DNA from: JAWLFY01 sp041685355
Lineage (GTDB): Bacteria; Planctomycetota; Planctomycetia; Pirellulales; Pirellulaceae
NCBI GenBank assembly: GCA_041685355.1
Contig: JAWLFY010000016.1
Location: 1-54,542 of the forward strand
Direction of reading: 5' to 3'
Length of the DNA stretch: 54,542 bases
Position numbers and translations under genes: made by a program. The notes beneath the pieces were generated by a model. It did no database searches, was not told the DNA's origin, and saw only the letters and a program-made list of their open reading frames with translations. Below, in pieces: positions 16,784-26,423 of this stretch; within the stretch, counting starts at the first letter, position 1, and every line of letters begins with the position of its first letter.

Positions 16784-19260
16784 GGCAAACCTTTCCAGCG
16801 GCGGAGTCCCCACTCACCGCACAGGCAGAGCATCGCGGCGAGCATCACCCAGGTGTGATGCCAGACCGGGTAGACCCAGGTTTCGGTCATCGGAACTTTT
16901 CGGTTCGGCAGGTCTTCGACGAAGGCGTCGATTTGGGCGGCGGAGACGAGTTCACCGCCGGTCTGTTCGGCGATTCGGGCGAGCCTTTCGCGGTCGACCC
17001 GGAGCGACCGGAACTCGGCCGCCGACGGGTCACTTGACCATCCGGAGACCGCCGTTCCGACCTCGCTCCCGTCGGGGGCGTCGATCTCCGCTTCGACGCG
17101 GTAGCATCCCATCTCGGGTGCCCAATAAGAGGCCTGGTAGACTCCCGGTTGGTCCCCGATCGGTTCGGCCCGGAGCGTGAACGGCTCGCCGCCGAGCGGT
17201 GTGACGTGCAGCCGGACGCGGGCGTTATCGAGGGGCAGGTAAGCTTCGTCGCGGGCGGTGGCGACGATCCGAACGGGTTTCCCCGGGTCCGGCGGCGTGT
17301 CGACCCGCACCTCGGCACGACGGGGAACTTCGTTGACGAGCCAGTGGACGATTTGCCGCCACGCCTGAGCCGGGTCGTTCCGGGCGAACGATTCGTGGTC
17401 GGCGTTTGTGGGGTCCGCCTCATCGGCGGGGCCACGCCCCGAGCGGATCACGGCACCCGAGCGGGACCCGATCCCGATTTGCGACGACGGTAATTCGCGG
17501 CGCATCGACCACCGCCACAAATCGGTGATCGGCATCGCCGCCGCGCGTCCTTTGCCGAACCTTTGTGCCGCGAGGGCGATCGCTTCTCGACCGTCGAGGT
17601 CGCGTGCGGTGGCCAACAGCGAGGCACCCGGCTTGAGCGATCCGAGCGCGTTGACGCTCAGGAACGGCGGCATCCCTTCCAACCGTTTTGCCTCAGCCGC
17701 TTCCGTTTCTCGCAACCGCACCCAGGGCTGAAGCATTCCTTCCCGGGTCAGCTCGAGCCGGTATTCGCCGCTCGGGTTGGCGTCCGCCGAGCTCGCGGCG
17801 TAAGCCGGGGAGAGTTCACCGAGGGGCGAATCGCCGAACCGTTTCCCCGCGTACGATTCTTTCCCCCCCAACATCAAGAGTCCCCCGCCGCGGGCGGCGA
17901 CGAATCGGCGGATCAGCAGCATTTGGTCCTGGGTAAAGAACTCCGGTTCCAGATCGTCGAGGATCAACCCGTGGTAGGCGAACAGTTCTTCGGCGGCGAG
18001 CGGAAAGCCGTCACTGAGTTCTTCCGACTCCCGCACCCCGAGTCGCACGATCACCGGCTCGTCGTATTGTTCGGCGGCTTCCTCTTCGTCGTCGCCGAGT
18101 CCGGCGAACAGCGGATTCGTCGTATTGACGCCACGATCGCGGAAGCTGAACTTCGGCTCTTCTTTCGCGATCCGCAACAGTCCGACCAGCTGCACTTCGG
18201 CGTCTTCGTCGAGGGACCGGCGCAAGAACTTGAACTCCCAATTGGGGCGGCCGGCGACGTACAGGATCCGGTACGGGCCGCTCGCACGTTCCACCGCCAA
18301 TTGTCGAGAGTTGTTCGCCAACGTCGCCTCCGAGTCGGTGTCCCCATCGTCGAACGTCTCCTTTTCCTGGCTGAGAAAAGCGTCGACTCGAAAGAACCCG
18401 ATCCCCGGCCCTTCGGGGCGGAAGCGAAACCGGATCGGTTCGGGAACGTTGTCCCCCGTGGGAAGCGTCACCGAACGCTCCTCGATCACCCGTTCGGAGT
18501 TCAGATCGGTGAGTCGCACCCGCGTTTCCTGGCGGTCCAAGCCTTGTTGGGCGAGCGAGACGTTGATCGTGACCGGCGCCGACTCGAAATCGGTTTGACG
18601 GATGCTGACATCGTCGATTCGCAAATCACGAAGGTCGCGGTTGGCGTCCGCGACGACCGGATAGACGGGAAACCCGAGTTCCGACCATTCGACTTCGTCC
18701 GTCGCATTTCCATCGGTGAACAGCAACGCGCCGCCGACCGGCCGTCCGGTGAACCGTTCCGCCAACGATTGCAGGCTCCCGCCCAACGTCGAACCGACGC
18801 CGTCGAAGCGGAGCGTTTCGAAGTCATCGGTCGCACGGAGCCGGGCATCGAACTGGTAGGTGCGGACGTCGAAATCTTGTTCGAGCCGGGTTCGCCAAGC
18901 GGATTCGGGGTCGACCATCGCCGCGACCTGTTCCCCACGCGTCGTGCCTCCCGGATCGTCCGCCAGCGTCATGCTGATGCTGTTGTCGACCATGATCGGC
19001 ATCACGTTCGCCTGAGGCCGCGGACGTTCGCCGCTCCGCAAAGGTTCCAGCAGGCAAAACGCGATCAGCGCGACGGCGACGATTTTCAGGGCCCCGGCGA
19101 TCCAAGCGATCCCGCCACCGACTCGCCCGCGGAGGTAGTTCCAGACGACGATCGCGACGACGATCGCGGCAAGGATCGCCGCGGGGACGACCCAATCGGG
19201 CGCGCCGACGATCAACCGCCCCGGTTCGACGTCAGCGGCGGTTTGGGCGAGCCAACGCAT
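16780..19260 (-). CDS. Large membrane protein with VWA-like and glutamine-amidotransferase-like regions
   Basis: The 826-residue product begins with two membrane segments (VPAAILAAIVVAIVVWNYL and ALKIVAVALIAFCLLEPL) and ends with one (TWVMLAAMLCLCGEWGL), so the middle is exported. Near residue 88, MPIMVDNSISM has the DxSxS metal site of a VWA fold. Residues ~335-480 resemble the class I amidotransferase-like domains of these operons (ILYVAGRPNWEFKFLRR, GLILDDLEPEFFTQDQ, GGGLLMLGGKESYAG). This is followed by Ig-like beta sequence. Planctomycete operons of this kind carry such proteins after BatA; the biochemical role is not established. The start overlaps the previous stop by one base (TGATG) and its own stop overlaps the next start. 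Confidence 0.75.
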   Translation of the reverse strand: MRWLAQTAADVEPGRLIVGAPDWVVPAAILAAIVVAIVVWNYLRGRVGGGIAWIAGALKIVAVALIAFCLLEPLRSGERPRPQANVMPIMVDNSISMTLADDPGGTTRGEQVAAMVDPESAWRTRLEQDFDVRTYQFDARLRATDDFETLRFDGVGSTLGGSLQSLAERFTGRPVGGALLFTDGNATDEVEWSELGFPVYPVVADANRDLRDLRIDDVSIRQTDFESAPVTINVSLAQQGLDRQETRVRLTDLNSERVIEERSVTLPTGDNVPEPIRFRFRPEGPGIGFFRVDAFLSQEKETFDDGDTDSEATLANNSRQLAVERASGPYRILYVAGRPNWEFKFLRRSLDEDAEVQLVGLLRIAKEEPKFSFRDRGVNTTNPLFAGLGDDEEEAAEQYDEPVIVRLGVRESEELSDGFPLAAEELFAYHGLILDDLEPEFFTQDQMLLIRRFVAARGGGLLMLGGKESYAGKRFGDSPLGELSPAYAASSADANPSGEYRLELTREGMLQPWVRLRETEAAEAKRLEGMPPFLSVNALGSLKPGASLLATARDLDGREAIALAAQRFGKGRAAAMPITDLWRWSMRRELPSSQIGIGSRSGAVIRSGRGPADEADPTNADHESFARNDPAQAWRQIVHWLVNEVPRRAEVRVDTPPDPGKPVRIVATARDEAYLPLDNARVRLHVTPLGGEPFTLRAEPIGDQPGVYQASYWAPEMGCYRVEAEIDAPDGSEVGTAVSGWSSDPSAAEFRSLRVDRERLARIAEQTGGELVSAAQIDAFVEDLPNRKVPMTETWVYPVWHHTWVMLAAMLCLCGEWGLRRWKGLP

Positions 19261-22200
19261 CAGCGACCCGCCCCCAGTCGCTCGTAGTACAGCCTGACCG
19301 CCTCGGAGAAACGGTCGGGCACCGGATCGCGGTCGATCGGCACGGTCGCGTTCCGTTCGGCCGAACGCCGCATCAACTCTTCCGCCACTTCTCGACGCAG
19401 CTCACGAAGCGGGCTGGCGATCAACTCCTCCACGTCGGGCCACTGCGGTTCGCGGGAATGTCGTCTTAATTCACGACGCATCTCTCGCGCCCGGTCGCGG
19501 ATGCGGGCCGCATCGGACCGCAGTTCCGGGTCATCGACGATTTCCTCGACATCGCGGAGCCGGTCTGACCATTCGCGATATCCCTCGCCGGTCAACGGGT
19601 CACGGGTCGGATCGTCGGCGAAGCGTTCGATCAAACCGCCGCCACCGCCACGTCCGCCGCTGTCGGTCCCGCCGCCGCGGGTCGGGGAGCCCTCACCGCC
19701 AGGTTGGCCTGCACCGCCGGGCTGACCCTCGCCGCCAGGTTGGCCTGCACCGCCGGGCTGATCCTCGCCGCTAGGCTGGCCTTCCCCGCTAAGTTGGCCT
19801 TCCCCGCTAGGTTGGCCTTCCCCGCCGGGTTGGCCTTCCCCGCCGGGTTGGCCCGACTCGCCGGGCTGGCTGCCTTGGCCGGGCTGGCCCTCCTCAGAAG
19901 ACTCGCCCGGCTGGCTTTCGCCGGCCGACTGGCCCTGTTCACTCGATTGACGCTGTTCACTCGATTGACGCTGTTCACTCGACTGGCCTGGCTCGCCTGC
20001 TTGCCCCGGCTCACCCGGTTGCCCTTCCGCGCCGCCGGGTCGATCAGCCGGCGCTTCCTCCTCGCGGTCGGACGGATCACGTTCGTCTGGATCTTGTCCT
20101 CCCCGCCTCCGGATCTCGTCGTCGAGATCTCGGGTCAACTGGTCCAGCTCGCCGAGCGCCCGCTCGAGCGCCTTGGTTCCGTCCCCGAGGACCGATTCGG
20201 CGGCCCGTTCGAGGCCCTCCCGGAGTTCGGTGATCCCTTCCGCGGCTTCCGCCTCGAACTGCCGGGCTTCGCGTTCGAACCCGTTGCGGAGCAGTTCGTC
20301 GGTGGCGCGAAGCTTTTCGTCGACCTGTCGCTGTTCGGCGGTCCGAAACGTCTGGTACAGGTTTTGGGCGAGCAGCGGTTCAGAGAGTTCGGCTTGCTCG
20401 ACGGCGGTTTGGATTTCCTCCATCAATCGGTTCAGCTGCTCGCGTTGTCGATCGATCTGCTGGCGAACCTGTCCGCCGTCGTCTGCGCCGCGGAGTCCCG
20501 GCTGGGTGTCCTGATCGACCGCTTCGAGCTGATCTCGGAGTTGTCCTTGGCGTTCCTCGAGTTCTTGCGCCGACCGCCGCATTTGCCGCACGGTGTCGTC
20601 GAATTCGCCGGCCGATTCGCGGCGGAAGTCGTCGCGCATGTCAGACAACTCACGTTCGGCCCGGGTCCCCGCGGTCAACGCTTCGGCGGCGTCGTTTCGA
20701 TCGAGCGCTTCGGTCGCCTGACGAACGTCCTCGCGAGTTTCCGACAGCCGTTCGGCGGACTCCGACATCCGCTGTTGGTTCTCGGGCGTCTGCATCCGTT
20801 CGGACAGCTCGTCGACTTCCCGGAGCAGGTTCTCCTGCTGGTCGCGGAGCCGTTTCAGTTGCCGTTCGATTTCTTCTCGTTCCTCTTCCGATTCGGCCTG
20901 CTCGAGCGCCGACTGCAACTGGGCGACTTGGCGGTTGAGGTCTTGTTGGCGGCGTGCCAGATCGCGGAGCCGGTTCAACACCTGTCGCGTTTCCCGCTGT
21001 TCCTGTTCTTGCGGTGAGTCTTCCGCCTGTTGCTGGGTTTCGTAACGGTTCTCTTCGCTGTCGAGTTCCAGCTCTTCGAGTTGTTGTTGACGAGACGCCG
21101 ATCCGCCCGATTGTCCCCCTTGCTGTTGTTGTTGCCGCATGACTTGGAACTCACGCGCGCGGAGCTTGAGCAGCCCTTGGTAGGCCAGTTGTTCCGCGGT
21201 GAGTGCCACGTCGAGCGGGGCGACCGCCCCTTCGTCGGCGGCCGATCGGAGGGCTTTTTCGGCGGCCGCCATCGCCTCGGTCACTTCGGCGACATATTCA
21301 CGCGACTGCGGGTCGCGGACTTCGCCAGCGAGTTCATCGAACTGAGCGATCGCTTCCTGCTGTGACTCGACGATCACACGCACGTCGCCGGCGAATCCTT
21401 CGGAGACGGCGTCGGCGGTTTCGCGGCGTTGAACGTTCCATGTCGCGTTGATGATCTCTTTTTGCAGTTCCGCCAACTCCTCGGCTTGCTGGCCGTTTTG
21501 GCCCTGCTGTTGGCCCTGCTGTTGAGACTGGCCGCCCGGGGGTTGTTCGCCTTGACGAAAGATCTCCTCGAACGGTCGGACTTCGGCAAAAAACAGGTCG
21601 CCGTCGGTCCGCCGCGTCTCGCCATCGGGGCCGACATCCTCGGCCCAGAAGTGGTACGCCAGCAGCTGGTCGGGGGCGGCTTCGAGCCGCTCCAGTTCGA
21701 TCAGATGTTCGACCGTTTCGTTCCCGCCGCCTGGGATCGCTTCGCCGAGTGTCAACTCGACTTCGGGGCGATCGGCGAAGCGGTAACTCAATCCGACGCG
21801 GGCGACACCGAAATCGTCACCGACTTGCGCCGAGACCGGGAACTCTTCCAACGGCGAGACTCGGACGTCACCCCCGGAGAGCAGCTTCAAGTCCGGGGGG
21901 CGGTTCGGCAGGACGCGTGCGAACAGCTCCGACGGAGACTGATTTTCACGTCCTTCGGCGTCGACGAGGTGCAATTTCCATCGACGGGTCTGCTCCATCG
22001 GGACCGTCGCTTCGACCCGCGTGGGATCATTAGCCGACGTTTCGAGTGGGACATTCGTCCCGTCCTCGTCGATCAACACGGCCGAGTCGACCGGCTTATT
22101 CAGCCGCAACGACCAGGTCAACGACGATCCTTCGACGGCGGTGACCCGCACGGTATCCTGCACCCGTTTGTCCGGCATCTCGGTGTAACCCGGGAAGCGG

Positions 22201-23087
22201 AGGTCCGCATCGGCGCGAACCATCGCGGGGAACTCGAACACGTCGACGTCGAACCGTTCACTGATCAACGGCTGGGCGAGCACTTGGTAGGTGAACGGCC
22301 GATCGATCGCCGACACCACCGCGGCGACGACGGGGTCGTCCAGGTTTCTCGTCATCGTGATTCTCCGCTCGCCGCCGTCGGGGTCGACGCACACCAGGTC
22401 GGCCTGGTCGGGGACGGCCCCGGAGAATCGGGCGGTGATCACCAATCCGGTCCCCCGCTCGATCGAGACGTTGCCCGGTTCGACGCGAATCTTGTCACTC
22501 GGGGTCGACCGGCCGACGGAGGTGGACTCTCCGGGGTCGGGGGCGGCGATCGCGAGAAACCCCAAGATCGCGGCGAGCGCGGCGGTCGCGGTGAGCCCCG
22601 ACAGTCGGCTCCAGAAGAGGTGACGCGACGAGACCGTTTCGGTCCACCGGTGAATACGGGCGTGATCACGGGTCTCATCGATCACCCGTCGCTGCAGGTA
22701 CCCGAGCGCGGTGGGTGGCTTGGCTGCGGACGCGGCGGGGCGTCCAGGGGAGGCACTCGCGCCTTCGTCGTCGACCTGGCTGATCGCGGTCAAAAGTCGC
22801 TGCTGCAACGACGGGAACTTTGCCTCGATCCGTCCCGCGATCTCGTGTGTGTCGTGAAAGCTGAACCGCACGAAACACCACGCCGCGAAGACGCACCCGA
22901 GGGTCACGGCGAGGATCACGATCGCCGTCTCCGCCCCGGGCCGATCGCTCGAATCGATACGCCACAACGCGACCGCCGCGGCCGCGGTCGCGATCGCGGC
23001 GATCAGTGTCAGCAGTCGCCACCAACGGAGTTGGCGAAAACGGCGGGTCACCGGTTCGATGCATTGAAATAACGGTTCCGGCATCAT
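19260..23087 (-). CDS. Very large Gln/Glu-rich coiled-coil membrane protein (DUF4175-like)
   Basis: The product of about 1275 residues has three N-terminal membrane segments (WWRLLTLIAAIATAAAAVALW, AIVILAVTLGCVFAAWCFV, TATAALAAILGFLAIAA). An exported beta-rich region runs to ~520. About 450 residues of Gln/Glu/Arg-rich coiled coil follow, then a Gly-Gln-Pro-Glu repeat block (GEGQPGG-type, nt ~19690-20000) and a charged C-terminal helical domain. The architecture resembles DUF4175 proteins. Start chosen at ATG 23087: AGGGAAACG lies just before it and overlaps the BatA stop; an upstream in-frame start would intrude into BatA. Length and coiled coil suggest a scaffold spanning the periplasm (inference). 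The repeat block is encoded by 15-18 bp tandem units. Confidence 0.75.
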   Translation of the reverse strand: MMPEPLFQCIEPVTRRFRQLRWWRLLTLIAAIATAAAAVALWRIDSSDRPGAETAIVILAVTLGCVFAAWCFVRFSFHDTHEIAGRIEAKFPSLQQRLLTAISQVDDEGASASPGRPAASAAKPPTALGYLQRRVIDETRDHARIHRWTETVSSRHLFWSRLSGLTATAALAAILGFLAIAAPDPGESTSVGRSTPSDKIRVEPGNVSIERGTGLVITARFSGAVPDQADLVCVDPDGGERRITMTRNLDDPVVAAVVSAIDRPFTYQVLAQPLISERFDVDVFEFPAMVRADADLRFPGYTEMPDKRVQDTVRVTAVEGSSLTWSLRLNKPVDSAVLIDEDGTNVPLETSANDPTRVEATVPMEQTRRWKLHLVDAEGRENQSPSELFARVLPNRPPDLKLLSGGDVRVSPLEEFPVSAQVGDDFGVARVGLSYRFADRPEVELTLGEAIPGGGNETVEHLIELERLEAAPDQLLAYHFWAEDVGPDGETRRTDGDLFFAEVRPFEEIFRQGEQPPGGQSQQQGQQQGQNGQQAEELAELQKEIINATWNVQRRETADAVSEGFAGDVRVIVESQQEAIAQFDELAGEVRDPQSREYVAEVTEAMAAAEKALRSAADEGAVAPLDVALTAEQLAYQGLLKLRAREFQVMRQQQQQGGQSGGSASRQQQLEELELDSEENRYETQQQAEDSPQEQEQRETRQVLNRLRDLARRQQDLNRQVAQLQSALEQAESEEEREEIERQLKRLRDQQENLLREVDELSERMQTPENQQRMSESAERLSETREDVRQATEALDRNDAAEALTAGTRAERELSDMRDDFRRESAGEFDDTVRQMRRSAQELEERQGQLRDQLEAVDQDTQPGLRGADDGGQVRQQIDRQREQLNRLMEEIQTAVEQAELSEPLLAQNLYQTFRTAEQRQVDEKLRATDELLRNGFEREARQFEAEAAEGITELREGLERAAESVLGDGTKALERALGELDQLTRDLDDEIRRRGGQDPDERDPSDREEEAPADRPGGAEGQPGEPGQAGEPGQSSEQRQSSEQRQSSEQGQSAGESQPGESSEEGQPGQGSQPGESGQPGGEGQPGGEGQPSGEGQLSGEGQPSGEDQPGGAGQPGGEGQPGGAGQPGGEGSPTRGGGTDSGGRGGGGGLIERFADDPTRDPLTGEGYREWSDRLRDVEEIVDDPELRSDAARIRDRAREMRRELRRHSREPQWPDVEELIASPLRELRREVAEELMRRSAERNATVPIDRDPVPDRFSEAVRLYYERLGAGR

Positions 23088-23094
23088 CGTTTCC

Positions 23095-25386
23095 CTATGC
23101 GTTGATCGCGGTTTCGGGCCGAGCACTCGGCCGTCCCGCGAGCCATCCCCCAAGCCACGCCTCGAACCCCACCAGCGCCAACGCGGCGGCGAGTAACCAC
23201 TGCCACAATTTTTGACGGCGTTCGAGTTCCAGGTCGCGAAGCTGTCTCGCCTGCTTCTGGCGTTCGCTCGCCGGCATCGCTTCCCCGAGAGACACCCCGT
23301 ACTGTTCGAGCGTCTGTTCGCTCATCGGATCGGTACGACTTTCCGATTCGTCCAAGTTGACCGCAACCGGACGACGCTCGTCGCCGGCGATCCAGGCGTG
23401 AATCCCTGGCCGTTCGAACCGTCCCTTCGCCGTCGCGCGTTCTCCGTCCGAGCCGACCGTTTCGGCGAGTTCTTCTCCTGCGGGATCGGTCAAGCGGGCG
23501 CCGTCGATCGGCGGGTCGCCGACCGTGTCGCCGACGACATAAGACGACTCGGCCGACGTGTGTTCCGACTTCAGCAACCCGGTCATCCAGGGCAAGAACT
23601 TGGTCGACAACGCGAACTGGCTGTCTTCGGGGTGCCAGCCGCTGGTGATCACCACGAGCTTCCCCTCGCCGACGGACCGTTCCAGAATCGCCGCGGCGCC
23701 GTCGTCAAAGGTCGCCGGGGTGTCCCACACTTCGCCGCCCGGGGTAACGTCGCGGTGGGCCCAGAATCGGATCTGGGTGAAGTCGTTGAATTGTGGATCG
23801 GCGAGCGCGGAGAACCCCCGGTTGCGGAAATCGATCTTCGACAACATCGCATAGTCGTCGACTTCCGACTCGGTGATCCGCACCGAGTCGTCTCCGCTGA
23901 TCCGCCGGAGCGTCGCCGTCCCTTCGGCGTCGGCCATCGCCGCCGTGATCACGGCCAACACGTGCCCGCCCGATTCCAGATAGTCCGCCAAGCGATCGGC
24001 ATCTTCTGACGCGAGCGCCCCGGCGACGACGACGAGCGGAATTTCGTCTGGGTCCCAGCCCGGATCGATCTCCGCAGGCTTGAAACGCTTGACTTCGATC
24101 ATCCTTTGTCGATCCCCGAGAGGCAAACGTGACAGGTAGTAGAACGGCCCGGGGTCTCGTGTTCGAGCGCCGTCATCCGGCGATTCGGCGGAGCCTTCCG
24201 ATGGGGAATCATCGCCATCCGGTTCGGGGCCGATGTAGGGAACCGTTGCCGACCGCGGTTCGTTTTGGACGAAGTAACGGACGTTGTCGAAGTCATCGGC
24301 GTCGCCGCGGAGGATCAACGAGGCGTCCGTCGACTCGGGGGGCGACATCCGCACGACGCGGGTTTCTCCTGGCGGGACCTGAACGGGGACGGTCGACGCT
24401 TCGCGAACCGATCCTTCGCCCGAGCCCCACGACAATCGGAATTGGGCCATCTCGGCATTATCCGAATTCGCCACACGGACGCGGATCCGTTCCGCTCGAT
24501 CGCGGGCGTTCGCCGGACCGGTCGGGTTCGACCCGACATCAGTCGATGCGTCGGCGATCGGATCCGCCTCGGCCTGCCCGTCGGCGGGCCGGAGGATCCG
24601 CGCGGTGGCGTTGGTGGGGCTCGCGGGATCGACCCGTCGCACGTCGAGCCGCAATCCGTCCGGCCAAGCGAATGACTGCAGACTCTCGACTTGGCTTCCC
24701 GATTGCAGATCGCTAATCAGCACCAGATGTCCCGGATCCGCGGCGTCGGCCCGCCGGTTCTCGTCGGGGTCCGCTTCGACGCCAGCGTTCGCGTCCGCTT
24801 CGACCGCATCGGGGGGTTCGTAGCCGGCGGTCATTTCGGCGGCGAACGTGAGCGCCCGCCCCAAGTCGGTCGCATCCCAGGTGGGACGCATCGATCGGAT
24901 TCGCTCGAGCACGGTGTCACGCCGCCGGGCCGGGGACAAGCGATCGGTCTCGTCGAATCCCGCGACGACGCGTGGGGCGCGGTCGAAGGCGACGACGGCC
25001 AAGCGGTCTGCCGGGTCGAGGCCGTCGAGCACGGCTTCGGCGGCGCGGAGCGATCCGGACCAAAGCCCTCCCCGCCGCAGGCTGGCGCTGGTGTCGATCA
25101 ACAACACGACACGTTGTCCGGCGACACCCGGTTCGGCGTCGGCGGCGGACCGCCAAAACGGTCTCGCGAACGCGATCGCCAACAACAAGATGACCAGCGA
25201 GCGAACGAGCAGCAGCGGCCACTGGTCGAGCCGGCTCCGTCGGGTCAGCCGGGGCGGCGAGGGGCGGAGGAACATCAGCGAGCTGAAGGTCGTCTGGCCA
25301 CGCGGCCGGCGACGGATCAGGTGGGCCAGGATCGGGAGCCCGATCGCGGCGGCGCCGGCGAGGAACAACGGCGCGAGGACGCTCAT
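23095..25386 (-). CDS. BatA-like protein: aerotolerance N-terminal domain with VWA
   Basis: The 763-residue product begins MSVLAPLFLAGAAAIGLPILAHLI, the N-terminal membrane domain of BatA/aerotolerance proteins, with a second helix (LLLVRSLVILLLAIAFARP). A VWA-like domain follows, with a DTSAS metal site in VVLLIDTSASLRRGG (near residue 95) and VLISDLQSGS. The middle contains carboxypeptidase-like beta sequence and an amidotransferase-like stretch (IPLVVVAGALASEDADRLADYL). The C-terminus has a last membrane helix (LWQWLLAAALALVGFEAWLGG). Bat proteins work with MoxR ATPases in envelope stress or complex maturation in other bacteria. The start overlaps the DUF58 stop by 4 bp. Confidence 0.85.
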   Translation of the reverse strand: MSVLAPLFLAGAAAIGLPILAHLIRRRPRGQTTFSSLMFLRPSPPRLTRRSRLDQWPLLLVRSLVILLLAIAFARPFWRSAADAEPGVAGQRVVLLIDTSASLRRGGLWSGSLRAAEAVLDGLDPADRLAVVAFDRAPRVVAGFDETDRLSPARRRDTVLERIRSMRPTWDATDLGRALTFAAEMTAGYEPPDAVEADANAGVEADPDENRRADAADPGHLVLISDLQSGSQVESLQSFAWPDGLRLDVRRVDPASPTNATARILRPADGQAEADPIADASTDVGSNPTGPANARDRAERIRVRVANSDNAEMAQFRLSWGSGEGSVREASTVPVQVPPGETRVVRMSPPESTDASLILRGDADDFDNVRYFVQNEPRSATVPYIGPEPDGDDSPSEGSAESPDDGARTRDPGPFYYLSRLPLGDRQRMIEVKRFKPAEIDPGWDPDEIPLVVVAGALASEDADRLADYLESGGHVLAVITAAMADAEGTATLRRISGDDSVRITESEVDDYAMLSKIDFRNRGFSALADPQFNDFTQIRFWAHRDVTPGGEVWDTPATFDDGAAAILERSVGEGKLVVITSGWHPEDSQFALSTKFLPWMTGLLKSEHTSAESSYVVGDTVGDPPIDGARLTDPAGEELAETVGSDGERATAKGRFERPGIHAWIAGDERRPVAVNLDESESRTDPMSEQTLEQYGVSLGEAMPASERQKQARQLRDLELERRQKLWQWLLAAALALVGFEAWLGGWLAGRPSARPETAINA

Positions 25387-26381
25387 GACCCGCCTCCCCG
25401 GGACGCGGCCGCGATCGCCCCGCCCCGCGCGATGCCCCGGCCGCTCCGAGCGCCACCGTTGACGATGTCGAACAGCACGCGATCGAGCGGTTGGTCGGTC
25501 GTCACCGTGTGGGTCGTGACGCCGAACCCGTCGGCGACCGCTTGGAGTTGCTGGCGGTGCTCGTCGAACCGCTGCCGGTATTCGTCGCGGGCGGCCTCGG
25601 GATCGAGATAGATTTCCTGGCCCGTTTCCAGATCGACCACCATCCCGGGCTCGGAAAGTTGCAGTTCGAGCTCCGCCGGGTCGAGCGTGCGGATGATCAT
25701 CACCTCGTGCCCGCGGGAGCGGAGGTAGCCGAGATTCGTCCGCAACGTCTCGGGCGGGACGAGCAAGTCCGAGACGATCACGATCATCCCACGTTTGCGG
25801 ATCATCGTCGCCATCTGTTCCAACGGCGCCGCGATGTCGGTTCCTCGCCCGGCGACGTCCCGTGACAGGTTCACCAACAATTGGTGGAAATGGCCGGGGC
25901 GATTGCGGGCGCTGAGAAACTCGCCGACCGATTCGTCGAACGTCAACAGCCCGATGCTGTCACGCTGCAACGTTAGGTAGTACGCGAGCGAAGCGACGAG
26001 CGTGCGGGCGTACTCGATCTTCGTCAACTCCCCCGACCCGTATCCCATCGAACGACTTCGGTCGAGAACGAGATAGCAGCGACGGTTCGTCTCATCCTCG
26101 AACCGCTTGATGTAGTACCGATCGGTACGGGCATAGACTTTCCAATCGAGTCCCCGCGGGTCGTCGCCAATGGTGTACGGCCGGAACTCGCTGAACTCGA
26201 CCGAAAACCCATGAAACGGGCTCCGGTGCAACCCGTTGTAGAAACCTTCCACCACCACCTTGGCTCGCATCGCCAGGTTTTTGATCCGCATCACCGCGGC
26301 GGGGTCCACGGTGTCGAATCGCGGGCGATCCACGGGCGGGACGGCGGAGCCGCCGTTGGGCTGGACGGGGTTCGCGGACAT
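25383..26381 (-). CDS. DUF58 protein with VWA-type metal site
   Basis: The 332-residue product matches DUF58 in order: an RIKNLAMRAKVVVEGFYNG segment, the hallmark HGFSVEFSEFRPYTIGDDPRG, then LDWKVYARTDRYYIKRFEDE, and a VWA fold with LVLDRSRSMGYG supplying DxSxS. The body has no membrane segment, so it is cytoplasmic or peripheral. DUF58 proteins accompany MoxR ATPases and are thought to recognise client proteins. A Gly/Ala/Arg-rich C-terminal tail (residues ~312-332) is low complexity. The ATG follows the MoxR stop by 28 bp, an interval made of a 21-bp tandem repeat. Confidence 0.92.
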   Translation of the reverse strand: MSANPVQPNGGSAVPPVDRPRFDTVDPAAVMRIKNLAMRAKVVVEGFYNGLHRSPFHGFSVEFSEFRPYTIGDDPRGLDWKVYARTDRYYIKRFEDETNRRCYLVLDRSRSMGYGSGELTKIEYARTLVASLAYYLTLQRDSIGLLTFDESVGEFLSARNRPGHFHQLLVNLSRDVAGRGTDIAAPLEQMATMIRKRGMIVIVSDLLVPPETLRTNLGYLRSRGHEVMIIRTLDPAELELQLSEPGMVVDLETGQEIYLDPEAARDEYRQRFDEHRQQLQAVADGFGVTTHTVTTDQPLDRVLFDIVNGGARSGRGIARGGAIAAASRGGGS

Positions 26382-26423
26382 TACATGATCATACGGGGAC
26401 GGTACGTGATCAGACGGGGACGG
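26382..26423 (-). repeat. 21-bp tandem repeat across the MoxR stop codon, two copies
   Basis: Units at 26382-26402 and 26403-26423 (plus strand, TACATGATCATACGGGGACG-like) differ by two bases. On the minus strand each encodes the MoxR ending Thr-Val-Pro-Val and a TGA. The MoxR stop is at 26410-26412, and the DUF58 ATG begins just beyond the copies. Confidence 0.85.
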
